The notes: generated by a model not told the origin, from the sequence alone. A stretch of DNA of 64,000 bases from Aureimonas frigidaquae (GCF_001463905.1 NZ_BBWR01000009.1:62001-126000); one strand, 5' to 3'; shown: positions 13,674 through 22,985, counted from the first letter of the stretch. Made by a program: numbers and translations.

Positions 13674-13704
13674 GGGATGGCTCCTTTTGCGTCCGGGGTG
13701 GGGC

Positions 13705-15537
13705 TCAATCGCCCAGCGGCGCTGTCGCACGGGCCAGCCAGGCGCGGTCGGCATCGTCCGGCAGGTGCGGGGCAAGCTTGTTTCGCACATCCTCGTGGTA
13801 GGCATCCAGCCAGGCCCGCTCCCATGACTCCAACAGATCGGGCAGGACGAGCCTGCGGTCGATCGGCGCGAAGGTGAGTGTCTCGAAGCCATGCATGGGC
13901 AGATCGCCGCCCTCGATCGGCTCGGGCGGGGTCACGAGAATGAGGTTCTCGATCCGGATGCCGAAATGGCCCTCGCGGTAGTAGCCGGGCTCGTTGGACA
14001 GGATCATCCCGCTTTCCAGGACCGTCGCGCCGCGGCGGGATATGGATTGCGGCCCTTCATGAACGGCGAGGTAGGAGCCGATGCCGTGGCCCGTGCCATG
14101 GGCGTAGTCGCATCCGGCCTTCCACAGGGCCACGCGCGCCAGAGGATCGAGGTCCAGTCCGCGCGTGCCGACCGGGAAGCGGATGGTGGAAATGGCGATC
14201 ATGCCCTTGAGCACGAGCGTGAACTTGCGGCGGCGCTCCTCGTCCACGGTGCCGATGGCCACGGTGCGGGTAATGTCCGTCGTGCCATCGCGATACTGGG
14301 CGCCGGAATCGATCAGGAAGATCGATCCATCCTCGATGGCGATATTGGAGTTCTGGTTGACCCGGTAATGCGGCAGAGCCGCATGCGGCCCGGCACCCGC
14401 GATCGTATCGAAGGAAATGTCGAGGAGCGGGCTCCCCGCGCGCGAGGCGGTCTCCGCGCGCAGGCGCTCCAGCATGGTGGCGGCATCGATCTCCGTCACC
14501 TGGCCGGGCGTCTGCGAATCGAGCCAGCGCAGGAAGCGGACCATTGCCGCGCCATCGCGCAGATGGGCCGCCCGGCAGCCGGCAACCTCCGTCATGTTCT
14601 TGCGGGCGCGCGGAAGCCGGGCGGGGTCGGGCTTGGCGATCACCTTGGCGCCGCCTTCGGCCACGAGATTGCCGATGCGCTCGGCGCAGAGGGAATCGTC
14701 CAGGAGCACCCGCTCGGCCGGCCCGAGGGCCGCCAGCGCCGGCTCGAAGCGTGCCGGGGGCAGAAGCTGCGACACCGCCTCCAGATGGGCCTGCGCCGCG
14801 CGGTCGAGCTTGTCCGGATCGATGAAGAGGCTCGGCTTGCCATCGGTGCGCAGGATGGCGAAGGAGAGGGGCAGCGGCGTGTGCGGAACGTCTTCCCCGC
14901 GAATGTTGAAGGCCCAGGCGATCGAGGACGGATCGGTCAGGACGCTTGCCGTGCCGCCATCGGCGCGGATCGATTCGGACAGCTCGGCGAGCTTGTCGGC
15001 CACCGAACGCCCGGCCAGTGTTTCGGGGTGGACGGTGACTTGGCCCTTCGGCGCGGCGGGGCGATCCTGCCATATGCGGTCGATCGGGTTGTGCGGAAGG
15101 GATACGAGCTTGAAGCCATGCTCGGCGCCCGCCCGCCGCAGGCGCTCGACCTCCCCGCGCGTGTGGAGCCAAGGGTCGAAGCCGATCGTCAGGCCGGCGG
15201 CGTTGCGGGCAAGCCAGCTATCCAGCGGTTGCTCGATGGAACTGCCCGTGGCCATGGCGGCCGGGTCGACCTGTTCGCGCGCCTGGGTCGTGTAGCGCCC
15301 GTCGACGAAGAGCGTCGCCTGGTTCGGCAGGATGACGGCGTAGCCGGCCGAGCCGGAAAAGCCCGTCAGCCAGGCAAGGCGGGCCGAGGCGTCGGGAATG
15401 TACTCGCCCTGGTGCTCGTCGGCGCGCGGAACGATGAAACCGTCCACGCCAAGATGGCGCAGTTCGGAGCGCAGGTTTTCCAGCCGGCTGGCGCTGGCGG
15501 CAGAACTCGCGGTTTCTTCGAAAGACTGGAACACCAT
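13705..15537 (-). CDS. pepP: Xaa-Pro aminopeptidase (aminopeptidase P, M24B)
   Basis: 610 aa metallopeptidase that removes N-terminal residues preceding proline. It has the three-domain long form: two creatinase-like N-terminal domains (GFIVPRADEHQGEYIP; FVDGRYTTQA) and a C-terminal pita-bread domain. The metal-binding residues are readable: Asp in LIDSGAQYRDGTTDITRT, His in GHGIGSYLAVHEGP, Glu in LSNEPGYY and Glu in RIENLILV. Length matches eukaryotic-like APP rather than the short E. coli PepP. It is likely cytoplasmic, as no signal peptide is seen. Confidence 0.93.
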   Translation of the reverse strand: MVFQSFEETASSAASASRLENLRSELRHLGVDGFIVPRADEHQGEYIPDASARLAWLTGFSGSAGYAVILPNQATLFVDGRYTTQAREQVDPAAMATGSSIEQPLDSWLARNAAGLTIGFDPWLHTRGEVERLRRAGAEHGFKLVSLPHNPIDRIWQDRPAAPKGQVTVHPETLAGRSVADKLAELSESIRADGGTASVLTDPSSIAWAFNIRGEDVPHTPLPLSFAILRTDGKPSLFIDPDKLDRAAQAHLEAVSQLLPPARFEPALAALGPAERVLLDDSLCAERIGNLVAEGGAKVIAKPDPARLPRARKNMTEVAGCRAAHLRDGAAMVRFLRWLDSQTPGQVTEIDAATMLERLRAETASRAGSPLLDISFDTIAGAGPHAALPHYRVNQNSNIAIEDGSIFLIDSGAQYRDGTTDITRTVAIGTVDEERRRKFTLVLKGMIAISTIRFPVGTRGLDLDPLARVALWKAGCDYAHGTGHGIGSYLAVHEGPQSISRRGATVLESGMILSNEPGYYREGHFGIRIENLILVTPPEPIEGGDLPMHGFETLTFAPIDRRLVLPDLLESWERAWLDAYHEDVRNKLAPHLPDDADRAWLARATAPLGD

Positions 15538-15699
15538 CAGTGCCTCTCATGAATCATGAACGAAGTGTGAAAACATCCGGCTCTTTGCCGTGCGCTTCGC
15601 GAAACGGACCTATGCGTTTGCCCGTATAGCTCAATAGGCTCGTATGGAGCATAACGGTGCTGGGAGAGGTGCTAAGGACCACCCATCAGAGGCTTTATC

Positions 15700-15903
15700 A
15701 TGTTGACGCTGAACAACCACCGTACCGCACCCGTTTCGCCCCGTCAGGGCTTCCCGTCCCGCCGCATCGGCAGTGCGGAAGGCCGTCGACTGCCGTCGCG
15801 GCTGCAGGTCGCCAGCGCGCGCGGCATGTTGCAGGACGAAATGACGAGCCTTGTCGGACGCCGCGGCTCCTTCTTCGAGGTATGCAGCCCCGAGCGTCAC
15901 TGA
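15700..15903 (+). CDS. Small basic protein of unknown function
   Basis: A 67-residue frame starting ATGTTGACGCTG, with a GAGGC motif 11 bases upstream. It lies in a 440-base gap between two minus-strand genes. The product is rich in Arg and Ser with no membrane segment or known motif. Support for a real transcript comes from a strong plus-strand hairpin with a T-run 38 bases after the stop. I do not recognise the family. A non-coding RNA using the same terminator is the main alternative. Confidence 0.4.
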   Translation: MLTLNNHRTAPVSPRQGFPSRRIGSAEGRRLPSRLQVASARGMLQDEMTSLVGRRGSFFEVCSPERH

Positions 15904-15940
15904 CGCTTCGCTACACGCCCCATCGGGGGCATGATCGGGA

Positions 15941-15963
15941 AGGCGGCCTCGGCCGCCTTTTGC
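15941..15963 (+). terminator. Terminator downstream of the small 15700 frame
   Basis: AAGGCGGCC-TC-GGCCGCCTT followed by TT and GCGTTT. The T-run is on the plus strand, so it serves a plus-strand transcript from the 15538-15940 gap rather than prmA. Confidence 0.65.
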
Positions 15964-15981
15964 GTTTCTGGCACGCCGTGC

Positions 15982-16842
15982 CTACCGGGTCAGATGGAGA
16001 GTGACCCAGTCCCCCATCTGCAAGGTGCGGCGGTGATAGAGCCCCTGGTCGCGATAGGCGGCCAGCACGGCGCGGCGCTGACGTGCCAGGATGCCCGACA
16101 GGATGATATCGCCGCCGCGTTGCAGCCGGCGCTCCATCTGCGGCGCAAGGCGCATGAGCGGGCCGGCCAGGATATTGGCGACGATCAGGTCGAAGCGTGC
16201 GCCATCTGCAAAGGCAGGGCCGGCAAATCCCGTCGCGACCGCGCCGGTGACAAGGCCCGCGACCCCGTTGGCGCGCACATTGTCCACCGCGACCCGCACG
16301 GCGACCGGATCGATATCCGTCGCCAGAACGGGGATGCGGCCGAGCCTGGCGATGGCGATGGCCAGGACCGCGCTTCCGGTGCCGAGGTCGAGGGCGGTCT
16401 GCGGGGCCTTGCGGCGCAGCACATCCCCGATCAGCTGGAGGCAGCCTGCCGTCGTGCCATGATGGCCGGTGCCGAAGGCCTGGCCCGCCTCGATCTCGAT
16501 GCCGATATCGTTGGCCTTGACGCGCCCCCGGTCATGGGCGCCATGCACCAGAAACCGGCCGGCCCGCACGGGCTTGAGCTCCGCCAGGACGCTCTGCATC
16601 CAGTCCACATCCGGCAGGTCCTCACGCTCGGGAGTGAGCGGTGCAAAGGCCGCTATGGCCGCATCCTGCGCCGGCTCCTGCGAGACGTCGAAATAGACCG
16701 CCACCTCGAAAATGCCTGCCGCCTCGTCCCATTCGAAGATGGAGACGGGCAGGCCTTCATCGCCGAAGGCCGCATCGAGTGCGGCATAGGCGCGGTCGGC
16801 CGCGGGCTGGGTACCGCGTGCAAAGTAACGTGCTTGGCCCAA
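15982..16842 (-). CDS. prmA: Ribosomal protein L11 methyltransferase
   Basis: SAM-dependent enzyme (286 aa) that trimethylates ribosomal protein L11. An N-terminal substrate-binding domain (to ~115) is followed by a Rossmann domain with GQAFGTGHHGTTAGCL, SAM motif I ALDLGTGSAVLAIA, the acidic-loop VLATDIDPVAV, and VANILAGPL, the family's NxxxxPL motif. The next gene on the strand (SCO1-like) is 18 bases upstream, so the two may be co-transcribed. Confidence 0.93.
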   Translation of the reverse strand: MGQARYFARGTQPAADRAYAALDAAFGDEGLPVSIFEWDEAAGIFEVAVYFDVSQEPAQDAAIAAFAPLTPEREDLPDVDWMQSVLAELKPVRAGRFLVHGAHDRGRVKANDIGIEIEAGQAFGTGHHGTTAGCLQLIGDVLRRKAPQTALDLGTGSAVLAIAIARLGRIPVLATDIDPVAVRVAVDNVRANGVAGLVTGAVATGFAGPAFADGARFDLIVANILAGPLMRLAPQMERRLQRGGDIILSGILARQRRAVLAAYRDQGLYHRRTLQMGDWVTLHLTR

Positions 16843-16860
16843 TCTCGTCTGCCGCCTGCG

Positions 16861-17487
16861 CTAGAGTGTCGTCAGGCGATCGAGCTTCTCGAGCGCCGTA
16901 TCGGAGTTTTCCTGGTATGCGATCGTGCCGACGAACTGCCCGGCCGAGCCCAGAAGAATGACCGAGGCAGTATGATCCATCGTGTAGCCATCGCCCGTCT
17001 GGACGCGCTCATGATGGACACCGAAGCCGTCCAGCATCTGATTCACCGCTTCCGGCGTGCCGGTGACACCGGTGATGCCGGGGCCGAAGGCGGCGACATA
17101 GGTCTTCAGGACATCGGGCGTGTCGCGTGCCGGATCGACGGTGACGAAGACGACGTTCAGCGACTTGCCTTCATCGGCAAGCTGCTTCTGGAAGCCCGCC
17201 AGTTCGTAGAGCGTCGTGGGGCAGACATCCGGGCAATGGGTGAAGCCGAAGAAGAGCGCGGTCGCTCCGCCACGCAGGATGCTTTCCGTGACGGGCGCGT
17301 TGTCCTGATCGACGAGTTGGAACGGCACGCCGTAGGGCTCGGCGACGTCCTCGGCGGTGCGGAACTGCCGCAGCCCGACCGCCCAGACCAGCACCAGCAG
17401 CGCCGCGACCAGCGCGACGAGGACCCAGAGTGCGATGCGCAGGCTGGCGCGACGGCGCCGTGGCGTGTTCGTCGGTTCGTTCGACAT
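16861..17487 (-). CDS. SCO1/SenC family copper chaperone
   Basis: 208 aa, anchored by one N-terminal transmembrane helix (LRIALWVLVALVAALLVLVWAV), with a periplasmic thioredoxin-like domain. The copper ligands are visible: CPDVC (CxxxC) within FFGFTHCPDVCPTTLYE, and the distal His in YTMDHTASVIL. Homologues deliver copper to the CuA site of cytochrome c oxidase. No oxidase genes are in the window. ATG 17487 is preferred over ATG 17520 because it directly precedes the basic N-terminus. Confidence 0.93.
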   Translation of the reverse strand: MSNEPTNTPRRRRASLRIALWVLVALVAALLVLVWAVGLRQFRTAEDVAEPYGVPFQLVDQDNAPVTESILRGGATALFFGFTHCPDVCPTTLYELAGFQKQLADEGKSLNVVFVTVDPARDTPDVLKTYVAAFGPGITGVTGTPEAVNQMLDGFGVHHERVQTGDGYTMDHTASVILLGSAGQFVGTIAYQENSDTALEKLDRLTTL

Positions 17488-17579
17488 GGCGCTTCTCCAA
17501 TCTCTGGCATCGCGATACATGAAGCCGCAGGGACGGGAAAGGGGGCGGAGCGTGGCGCGGCCCCGGATCGGGAACAGGC

Positions 17580-18272
17580 ATGACGGCGGGTGATGACGGC
17601 ATGGCGCCGGACGAGGACACGGAACTGCGGTTCCGGGCAGAGACGCCGAAGGTCCATGGCAGCGCCGAAGTGAAGCAGTCGACGCTGGGGCGCTATTGCG
17701 AGGTCGGTCCCCGCTGCGTCCTGCGCGAGGTCGCGCTCGGGGATTTCTCCTATGTCGAGCGCGGCGGGGAGGCGATCTACGCGACGATCGGACGGTTCGT
17801 ATCCATTGCGGCCAATGCGCGGATCAACGCGCTGGAACATCCCATGGAGCGGGTCACCACCCATAAGATCAGCTACCGCCCCAACGAGTATTTCCGCTTT
17901 CTGCCCGTCGATGGCGATTTTCGGGCGCGGCGCCGGGCAGCGCATGTGACGATCGGCCACGATGTGTGGATCGGTCATGGCGCGGTGATCCTGCCCGGGG
18001 TCACGGTGGGCCATGGCGCGGTGATTGGCGCCAATGCCGTGATCCGCCAGGATGTGGCGCCGTACATGATCGTGGCCGGGGTGCCGGGCCGCACCTTGCG
18101 GCCGCGCTTTCCGCAGCATGTCGTGGACAGGCTCCTGGCGCTGCAATGGTGGGACTGGCCGCTGGAGACGCTCTACAGTTCCATTCCAGACATGCAGTCC
18201 CTGCCGATCGAAGCGTTTCTGGACCGCTGGGAGGCTGGCGCCCGTTCTGGCGCAGGCTCAGGCGCCGGTTGA
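17580..18272 (+). CDS. Hexapeptide-repeat acyltransferase of the phosphonate-operon type (TIGR03308-like)
   Basis: 230 aa left-handed beta-helix transferase. The sequence resembles the family normally encoded inside phosphonate-utilisation (phn) operons: STLGRYCEVGPRCVLREVALGDFSYVER, YATIGRFVSIAANARINALEHPMER, then VTIGHDVWIGHGAVILPGVTVG split by hexapeptides, and WWDWPLE near the end. The His in NALEHPMER matches the acetyltransferase catalytic position. No phn genes lie nearby, so the substrate is open. The 3' end overlaps the converging MFS gene by 15 bases. Confidence 0.82.
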   Translation: MTAGDDGMAPDEDTELRFRAETPKVHGSAEVKQSTLGRYCEVGPRCVLREVALGDFSYVERGGEAIYATIGRFVSIAANARINALEHPMERVTTHKISYRPNEYFRFLPVDGDFRARRRAAHVTIGHDVWIGHGAVILPGVTVGHGAVIGANAVIRQDVAPYMIVAGVPGRTLRPRFPQHVVDRLLALQWWDWPLETLYSSIPDMQSLPIEAFLDRWEAGARSGAGSGAG

Positions 18273-19433
18273 GCGCCGCTCGGTGGCCACGAAGACGAGC
18301 GCGATGCCCGGCAGGGCCGCCGCCAGAAGAGCGACCGCCGGCCAGCCGAAGCCCTGCAGGACGGGACTGGTGATGGCGGATCCGAAGGCCCCGCCCAGGA
18401 AGAACACCGCCATATAGACCGCGTTCAGGCGGCTGCGGATGGAATCGTCGAGCGCGAAGATTTCCCGCTGGCCGAAGACGAGGTTGGCCTGGACGCCCAG
18501 GTCGATCAGGATTCCCGACAGGATGAACAGCGCCATGGACCCGCCGGCAACAGCCGCCACGAGCATCGCGGCGACGGCAAGTCCCATGGCCGCTGCCGTG
18601 CCGACGCGCGTATAGCCCCGATCCGCAAGCCGGCCCGCCAGCGGTGCGGCGAAGACACCGAAAACGCCGCTCAAGGTGAAGAGGGCGACGGCATGGCCGC
18701 TATAGCCATAGGGCGGGCTCAACAGGACGATGGGCGCTCCGGTCCAGAACATGGCGAAGGCGCCGAACATGGTCGCGTGATAGAGCGCACGTCGGCGCAA
18801 GGTCGGCTGCTCCAGGAAGAGCCAGCCGAGCGAGCGGATCAGCGCCCCATAGCGGGCCCGCGCCGGCGGGCTGCGCTCGGGGATGATGCGAAGGCAGACC
18901 AGCCAGAGGATGCAGAGAAGCCCGGCCGACAGGACGAAGATGCCTTGCCAGCCGAAATACTCGGCGCTCAGGCTGGAAACGGGCCGGGCCAGGAGGATGC
19001 CGCCGAGCAGACCCGCCATGACATTGCCGACGACGGCGCCGCGCCGCTCGGGCGGCGCCAGATGCGCGGCAAGCGGAACCAGCATCTGCGCCGCGCAGGA
19101 TGCCGCGCCCACCAGGATCATGGCGCCGAAGAGCCAGCCGAGCCCGGGCGCCAGCGCCAGGGCCACGAGCCCGAGAATGCAGGCCAGGATCGTTGCGAGG
19201 ATCAGCCGCCGGTTGTCGACGATGTCGCCGAGCGGCACCAGGAGCACGAGGCCGAGCGCGTAACCGAGCTGCGTGGCCGTAACCAGCAGGCTTTCCAGCG
19301 CGGGCGCCATGTCGAAACTCGCGCCGATCAGCGTGAGGACGGGCTGCGCATAATAGAGGTTGGCGGCAAGGACGCCGCATGTCACAGCCATGACGAATGT
19401 CATGGTGCGGCTGATCGTCGGCATGGGACTCAT
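18258..19433 (-). CDS. MFS transporter, DHA1-like exporter
   Basis: 391 aa inner-membrane protein with about 12 hydrophobic helices. The loop 2-3 region LVPLGDIVDNRRLIL matches the major facilitator signature. The early ANLYYAQPVLTLI segment is typical of a DHA1 drug or metabolite efflux subgroup. The start at 19433 is 85 bases from the diverging phzF-like gene, with which it may share a regulatory region. The substrate cannot be told from sequence. Confidence 0.88.
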   Translation of the reverse strand: MSPMPTISRTMTFVMAVTCGVLAANLYYAQPVLTLIGASFDMAPALESLLVTATQLGYALGLVLLVPLGDIVDNRRLILATILACILGLVALALAPGLGWLFGAMILVGAASCAAQMLVPLAAHLAPPERRGAVVGNVMAGLLGGILLARPVSSLSAEYFGWQGIFVLSAGLLCILWLVCLRIIPERSPPARARYGALIRSLGWLFLEQPTLRRRALYHATMFGAFAMFWTGAPIVLLSPPYGYSGHAVALFTLSGVFGVFAAPLAGRLADRGYTRVGTAAAMGLAVAAMLVAAVAGGSMALFILSGILIDLGVQANLVFGQREIFALDDSIRSRLNAVYMAVFFLGGAFGSAITSPVLQGFGWPAVALLAAALPGIALVFVATERRSTGA

Positions 19434-19518
19434 GATGCAAGGCCTTTGTGCAGTGCGAAAAGTCTAGCGGATGAGGGCTGTCCTTGGCTACTGGTTCACC
19501 AGCCGAAGGAGTTCGAAT

Positions 19519-20331
19519 ATGTCGCAAAGGCCTATCTTCCAGGTGGACGCCTTCACCAACCGCCGATTTGCGGGCAACCCGGCCGCCGTGGTGCTTCTGG
19601 AAAGCTGGCCGGCGGACCGTCTGCTGCAGGCGATTGGGGCCGAGAACAACCTGGCTGAAACGGCCTTCCTGGTTCCGCAAGCCGATGGAAGCCACGAGCT
19701 GCGCTGGTTCACCCCGACGGTCGAGGTGCCGCTCTGCGGGCACGCCACCCTGGCGAGCGCACTTGTCCTTGCGCAGGAATACGGCCTGGAGCCGCCATTC
19801 CGGTTCCGGACGCGCAAGTCCGGCGTCCTGACGGTGACGCGGGAGGGCAGCCTCTATACGCTCGATCTGCCGCGGCGTCGGGTCGACGCCGGCGGCGATG
19901 CCGATGCCGTGTCCCGCGCCATCGGCGCGAAGGTCGTTGAGACGCGCCTCGTTCCGGTGGACGGCGACGAGACGGTCCTCGCCGTCCTGGCCGATGCCGG
20001 CGCCGTCCTGTCGCTGCGGCCCGATATCGGCGCCATTGCCGCACTGGACGCGCGCAGCCTGATCGTCACCGCGCGCGGGGACGATGTGGATTTCGTGTCC
20101 CGCTATTTCGCGCCGCGCCACGGCATCGACGAGGATCCCGTGACCGGCTCCACCCATTGCGCATTGGTGCCGTACTGGGCCGAGCAGCTCGGCGGCACGC
20201 AGTTCACCGCCCGGCAGGTTTCTCCACGGGGCGGCATCCTGCACTGCCGTCTGGCGGGTGACAGGGTGATCGTCGCGGGAGAGGGCGTCATCTATCTGCG
20301 CGGCAGCATCGTCCTGGACGGGGACGACTGA
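19519..20331 (+). CDS. PhzF family isomerase-like protein
   Basis: 270 aa protein with the diaminopimelate-epimerase-like fold of PhzF. Family motifs: FQVDAFTNRRFAGNPAAVVLLE at the N-terminus, the catalytic Glu in ENNLAETAFLV, RWFTPTVEVPLCGHATLA, and EDPVTGSTHCALVPYW in the C-terminal half. Most members are not phenazine enzymes, and no phz cluster is present, so the reaction is unknown. AAGGAG eight bases before ATG 19519 fixes this start over ATG 19471. Confidence 0.9.
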   Translation: MSQRPIFQVDAFTNRRFAGNPAAVVLLESWPADRLLQAIGAENNLAETAFLVPQADGSHELRWFTPTVEVPLCGHATLASALVLAQEYGLEPPFRFRTRKSGVLTVTREGSLYTLDLPRRRVDAGGDADAVSRAIGAKVVETRLVPVDGDETVLAVLADAGAVLSLRPDIGAIAALDARSLIVTARGDDVDFVSRYFAPRHGIDEDPVTGSTHCALVPYWAEQLGGTQFTARQVSPRGGILHCRLAGDRVIVAGEGVIYLRGSIVLDGDD

Positions 20332-20341
20332 TCGACCCCCG

Positions 20342-22933
20342 TCAGACCGGCTGGACGAAACCGTCCAGGACCCGCTTTCGCCCGGCCTTGTCGAAATCGA
20401 TCGTCAGCTTGTTGCCTTCCACCAGGAAGACGGTGCCATTGCCGAATTTCAGGTGGAAGACCCTGTCGCCGGCCGCAAAACGGCTTTCCTCCACCGCCAC
20501 GGACTTGGCGACGAGTTCGCCGGCAATCTCCCGCGGGCCGCCGCCGAGGGCGGAGCTGTAAAGCCCCGCGCCCTTGCGCGGCGGCTGGTTCGAGCCGCGC
20601 CCGTGCTGGGCCGTATGGGCTTCCTCCATGCGGCCGGCAAAGCCGGGCGCCCCCTCGTCGCGCAGCGTGCCGTCCCGGCCGATATAGCGGTCGGCCTGGG
20701 CGGCGGCACGGTCACGGGCGCTGGTGGCGCCGCCTTCGCCATAGGCGATCCGGCCATCGCGGCCTCCGGCATAGCCGCCTGCATTGGCGCCGGCCGCCTG
20801 TGCGCGGCGCCAGCCCGGCGTCTGGTAGGAACCGGTCGAAAAGCTCCCCTGATCCCATCGGCTCGCGCCGTAGCCGCCATAGGAGGACGGCGCCTCGATC
20901 ACCTCGACATGGTCCTCGGGCAGTTCGTCCAGGAAGCGGGACGGGATGGTGCTCTGCCACAGGCCGTGGATCCGGCGGTTCGAGACGAACCAGATCTTCA
21001 CCCGCTTCTTGCCGCGGGTGATTCCGACATAGGCCAGGCGCCGTTCCTCCTCCAGCCCCGAGCGTCCGCCCTGGTCGAGCGCGCGCTGGTGCGGGAAAAG
21101 ACCTTCCTCCCAGCCCGGCAGGAAGACCGTTTCGAACTCCAGCCCCTTTGCGGAATGCAGGGTCATGATGGAAACGGCGTCCATCTCTGCATTCTGCTCA
21201 TTGTCCATGACGAGCGCGATATGCTCCAGAAAGCCGGGCAGGCTCTCGTAATCGTCCATGGAGCGGATCAGCTCCTTCAGGTTCTCCAGCCGGCCCGGCG
21301 CCTCGGCCGAGCGGTCGTTCTGCCACATGGCGGTGTAGCCGGATTCCTCCAGGATCATCTCGGCAAGATCGGTGTGGCGCATGGAGGGCAGGAGATCCCG
21401 CCAGCGGGTGAAGTTCGCCACCACCTCGGCCAGCGCGGCGCGCGGCTTCGGCTTCATCTCGTCGCCCTGCACCAGCTCCGCAGCGGCCGCCAGAAGGGGG
21501 ATGGCCTTGGCGCGGGCATAGTCGCGCAGGAGCCGGATGGCGGTATCGCCCAGCCCGCGCTTGGGCGTGTTCACGATACGCTCGAAGGCGAGGTCGTCCG
21601 CTGGCTGCACGGTGGCGCGGAAATAGGCGAGGGCGTCGCGCACCTCCAGCCGCTCGTAGAAGCGGGGCCCGCCAATGACGCGGTAGTTCAGCCCGAGCGT
21701 GACGAAACGATCCTCGAAGCCGCGCATCTGGAACGAGGCGCGGACAAGGATCGCCATATCGTTCAGATTGTGGCCCTTGCGCTGGAGTTGCTCGATCTCT
21801 TCTCCGATCGCGCGGGCTTCCTCTTCCGAATCCCAGGCCGCATGGACGGTGACACGCTCGTCTTCCGGGTCGGCCATGTCGGTGAAGAGCGTCTTGCCGA
21901 GCCGGTCTTCGTTATGGGCGATCAGGTGGCCGGCCGTGCCGAGGATATGCGCCGTGGAGCGGTAGTTGCGCTCCAGCCGGATCACCGTGGCGCCGGGAAA
22001 ATCCTTTTCGAAGCGCAGGATGTTGTCCACCTCCGCGCCCCGCCAGCCATAGATGGACTGGTCGTCATCGCCCACGCAACAGACATTGCGGGCGCCCTCG
22101 GCGCCGGTCTGCTGGGCGAGCAGGCGCAGCCACATATATTGGGCGACGTTGGTGTCCTGGTACTCGTCCACCAGGATGTAGCGGAAGCGGCGGTGATACT
22201 CGGCCAGAACGCCGGCATTGTTCCGGAAAATCTCGATGGGATGGAGCAGGAGATCGCCGAAATCGGCCGCGTTGAGCTGCTGCAACCGAAGCTGGTAGGC
22301 CTTGTAGAGCTGCCGCCCGCGCCCGTCGCCGAAGGCGCGTGCATCCCCTTCCGGGATCTTGTCCGGGGTCAAGGCCCGATTCTTCCAGCCATCCATGAGA
22401 TTGGCGAAATCGCGGGCCGGCCAGCGCTTGTCGTCCAGGTTTTCGGCCTGGATGAGTTGCTTGATCAGGCGGATCTGGTCGTCCGTGTCGAGGATGGTGA
22501 AATTGGGCTTCAGGCCGACCAGTTCGGCATGTTTGCGCAGCATGCGCACGCCGATGGAGTGGAAGGTGCCGAGCCAGGGCATGCCCTCGACCTCTTCGCC
22601 GACGAGCAGGCCGATGCGCGTCTTCATTTCACGCGCGGCCTTGTTGGTGAAGGTGACGGCCAGGATCTGCGACGGATAGGCCCGCCCCGTCGCCAGGATA
22701 TGGGCGATGCGCGTGGTCAGGACGCGGGTCTTGCCGGTTCCCGCGCCCGCAAGCACCAGGACCGGACCTTCCGTCGTTTCGACCGCAGCCCTTTGTTCCG
22801 GGTTCAGGCCGGCCAGGTATGCCGCCTGCGGCGCGGCCGGCGCGCGGCCACGCATTCCCGCCAGGGCCCGCGCCGCGATGCCGCCAGGCTTGCCCGCGCC
22901 AGCGCCGCCCTGCATGTCTTTCGGATCGTTCAT
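20342..22933 (-). CDS. uvrD: UvrD/PcrA-type ATP-dependent DNA helicase
   Basis: Superfamily 1A 3'-5' helicase (863 aa) for nucleotide-excision and mismatch repair. The Q-motif is LNPEQRAAVETTEG, Walker A is LAGAGTGKT, motif II VDEYQDTN, motif III GDDDQSIYGWRGA, motif IV VIRLERNYRS, and VSIMTLHSAKGLEF precedes motif VI LAYVGITRGKKR. The C-terminal tail has a low-complexity linker and a Tudor-like end (DRVFHLKFGNGTVFLVEG). ATG 22933 is chosen over 22966. An SOS-type box lies 38 bases upstream. Confidence 0.96.
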   Translation of the reverse strand: MNDPKDMQGGAGAGKPGGIAARALAGMRGRAPAAPQAAYLAGLNPEQRAAVETTEGPVLVLAGAGTGKTRVLTTRIAHILATGRAYPSQILAVTFTNKAAREMKTRIGLLVGEEVEGMPWLGTFHSIGVRMLRKHAELVGLKPNFTILDTDDQIRLIKQLIQAENLDDKRWPARDFANLMDGWKNRALTPDKIPEGDARAFGDGRGRQLYKAYQLRLQQLNAADFGDLLLHPIEIFRNNAGVLAEYHRRFRYILVDEYQDTNVAQYMWLRLLAQQTGAEGARNVCCVGDDDQSIYGWRGAEVDNILRFEKDFPGATVIRLERNYRSTAHILGTAGHLIAHNEDRLGKTLFTDMADPEDERVTVHAAWDSEEEARAIGEEIEQLQRKGHNLNDMAILVRASFQMRGFEDRFVTLGLNYRVIGGPRFYERLEVRDALAYFRATVQPADDLAFERIVNTPKRGLGDTAIRLLRDYARAKAIPLLAAAAELVQGDEMKPKPRAALAEVVANFTRWRDLLPSMRHTDLAEMILEESGYTAMWQNDRSAEAPGRLENLKELIRSMDDYESLPGFLEHIALVMDNEQNAEMDAVSIMTLHSAKGLEFETVFLPGWEEGLFPHQRALDQGGRSGLEEERRLAYVGITRGKKRVKIWFVSNRRIHGLWQSTIPSRFLDELPEDHVEVIEAPSSYGGYGASRWDQGSFSTGSYQTPGWRRAQAAGANAGGYAGGRDGRIAYGEGGATSARDRAAAQADRYIGRDGTLRDEGAPGFAGRMEEAHTAQHGRGSNQPPRKGAGLYSSALGGGPREIAGELVAKSVAVEESRFAAGDRVFHLKFGNGTVFLVEGNKLTIDFDKAGRKRVLDGFVQPV

Positions 22934-22970
22934 GGCCCTCTTATCCACGAATTTTCCGGAGAACACTAGG

Positions 22971-22985
22971 GGAACACATTTCGTA
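22971..22985 (-). promoter_or_regulatory. Perfect rhizobial LexA (SOS) box GAAC-N7-GAAC before uvrD
   Basis: Plus strand reads GAACACTAGGGGAAC, an exact GAAC-N7-GAAC direct repeat. This is the published LexA operator form of rhizobia and many other alphaproteobacteria. It ends 38 bases before the uvrD ATG, where it could overlap the promoter, making uvrD DNA-damage inducible. Confidence 0.7.

Noticed and set aside
20453-22969. Very long plus-strand open frame opposite uvrD
   Set aside because: It is the antisense shadow of a helicase gene with all motifs; the translated product is low-complexity and matches no family. High GC makes stops rare.
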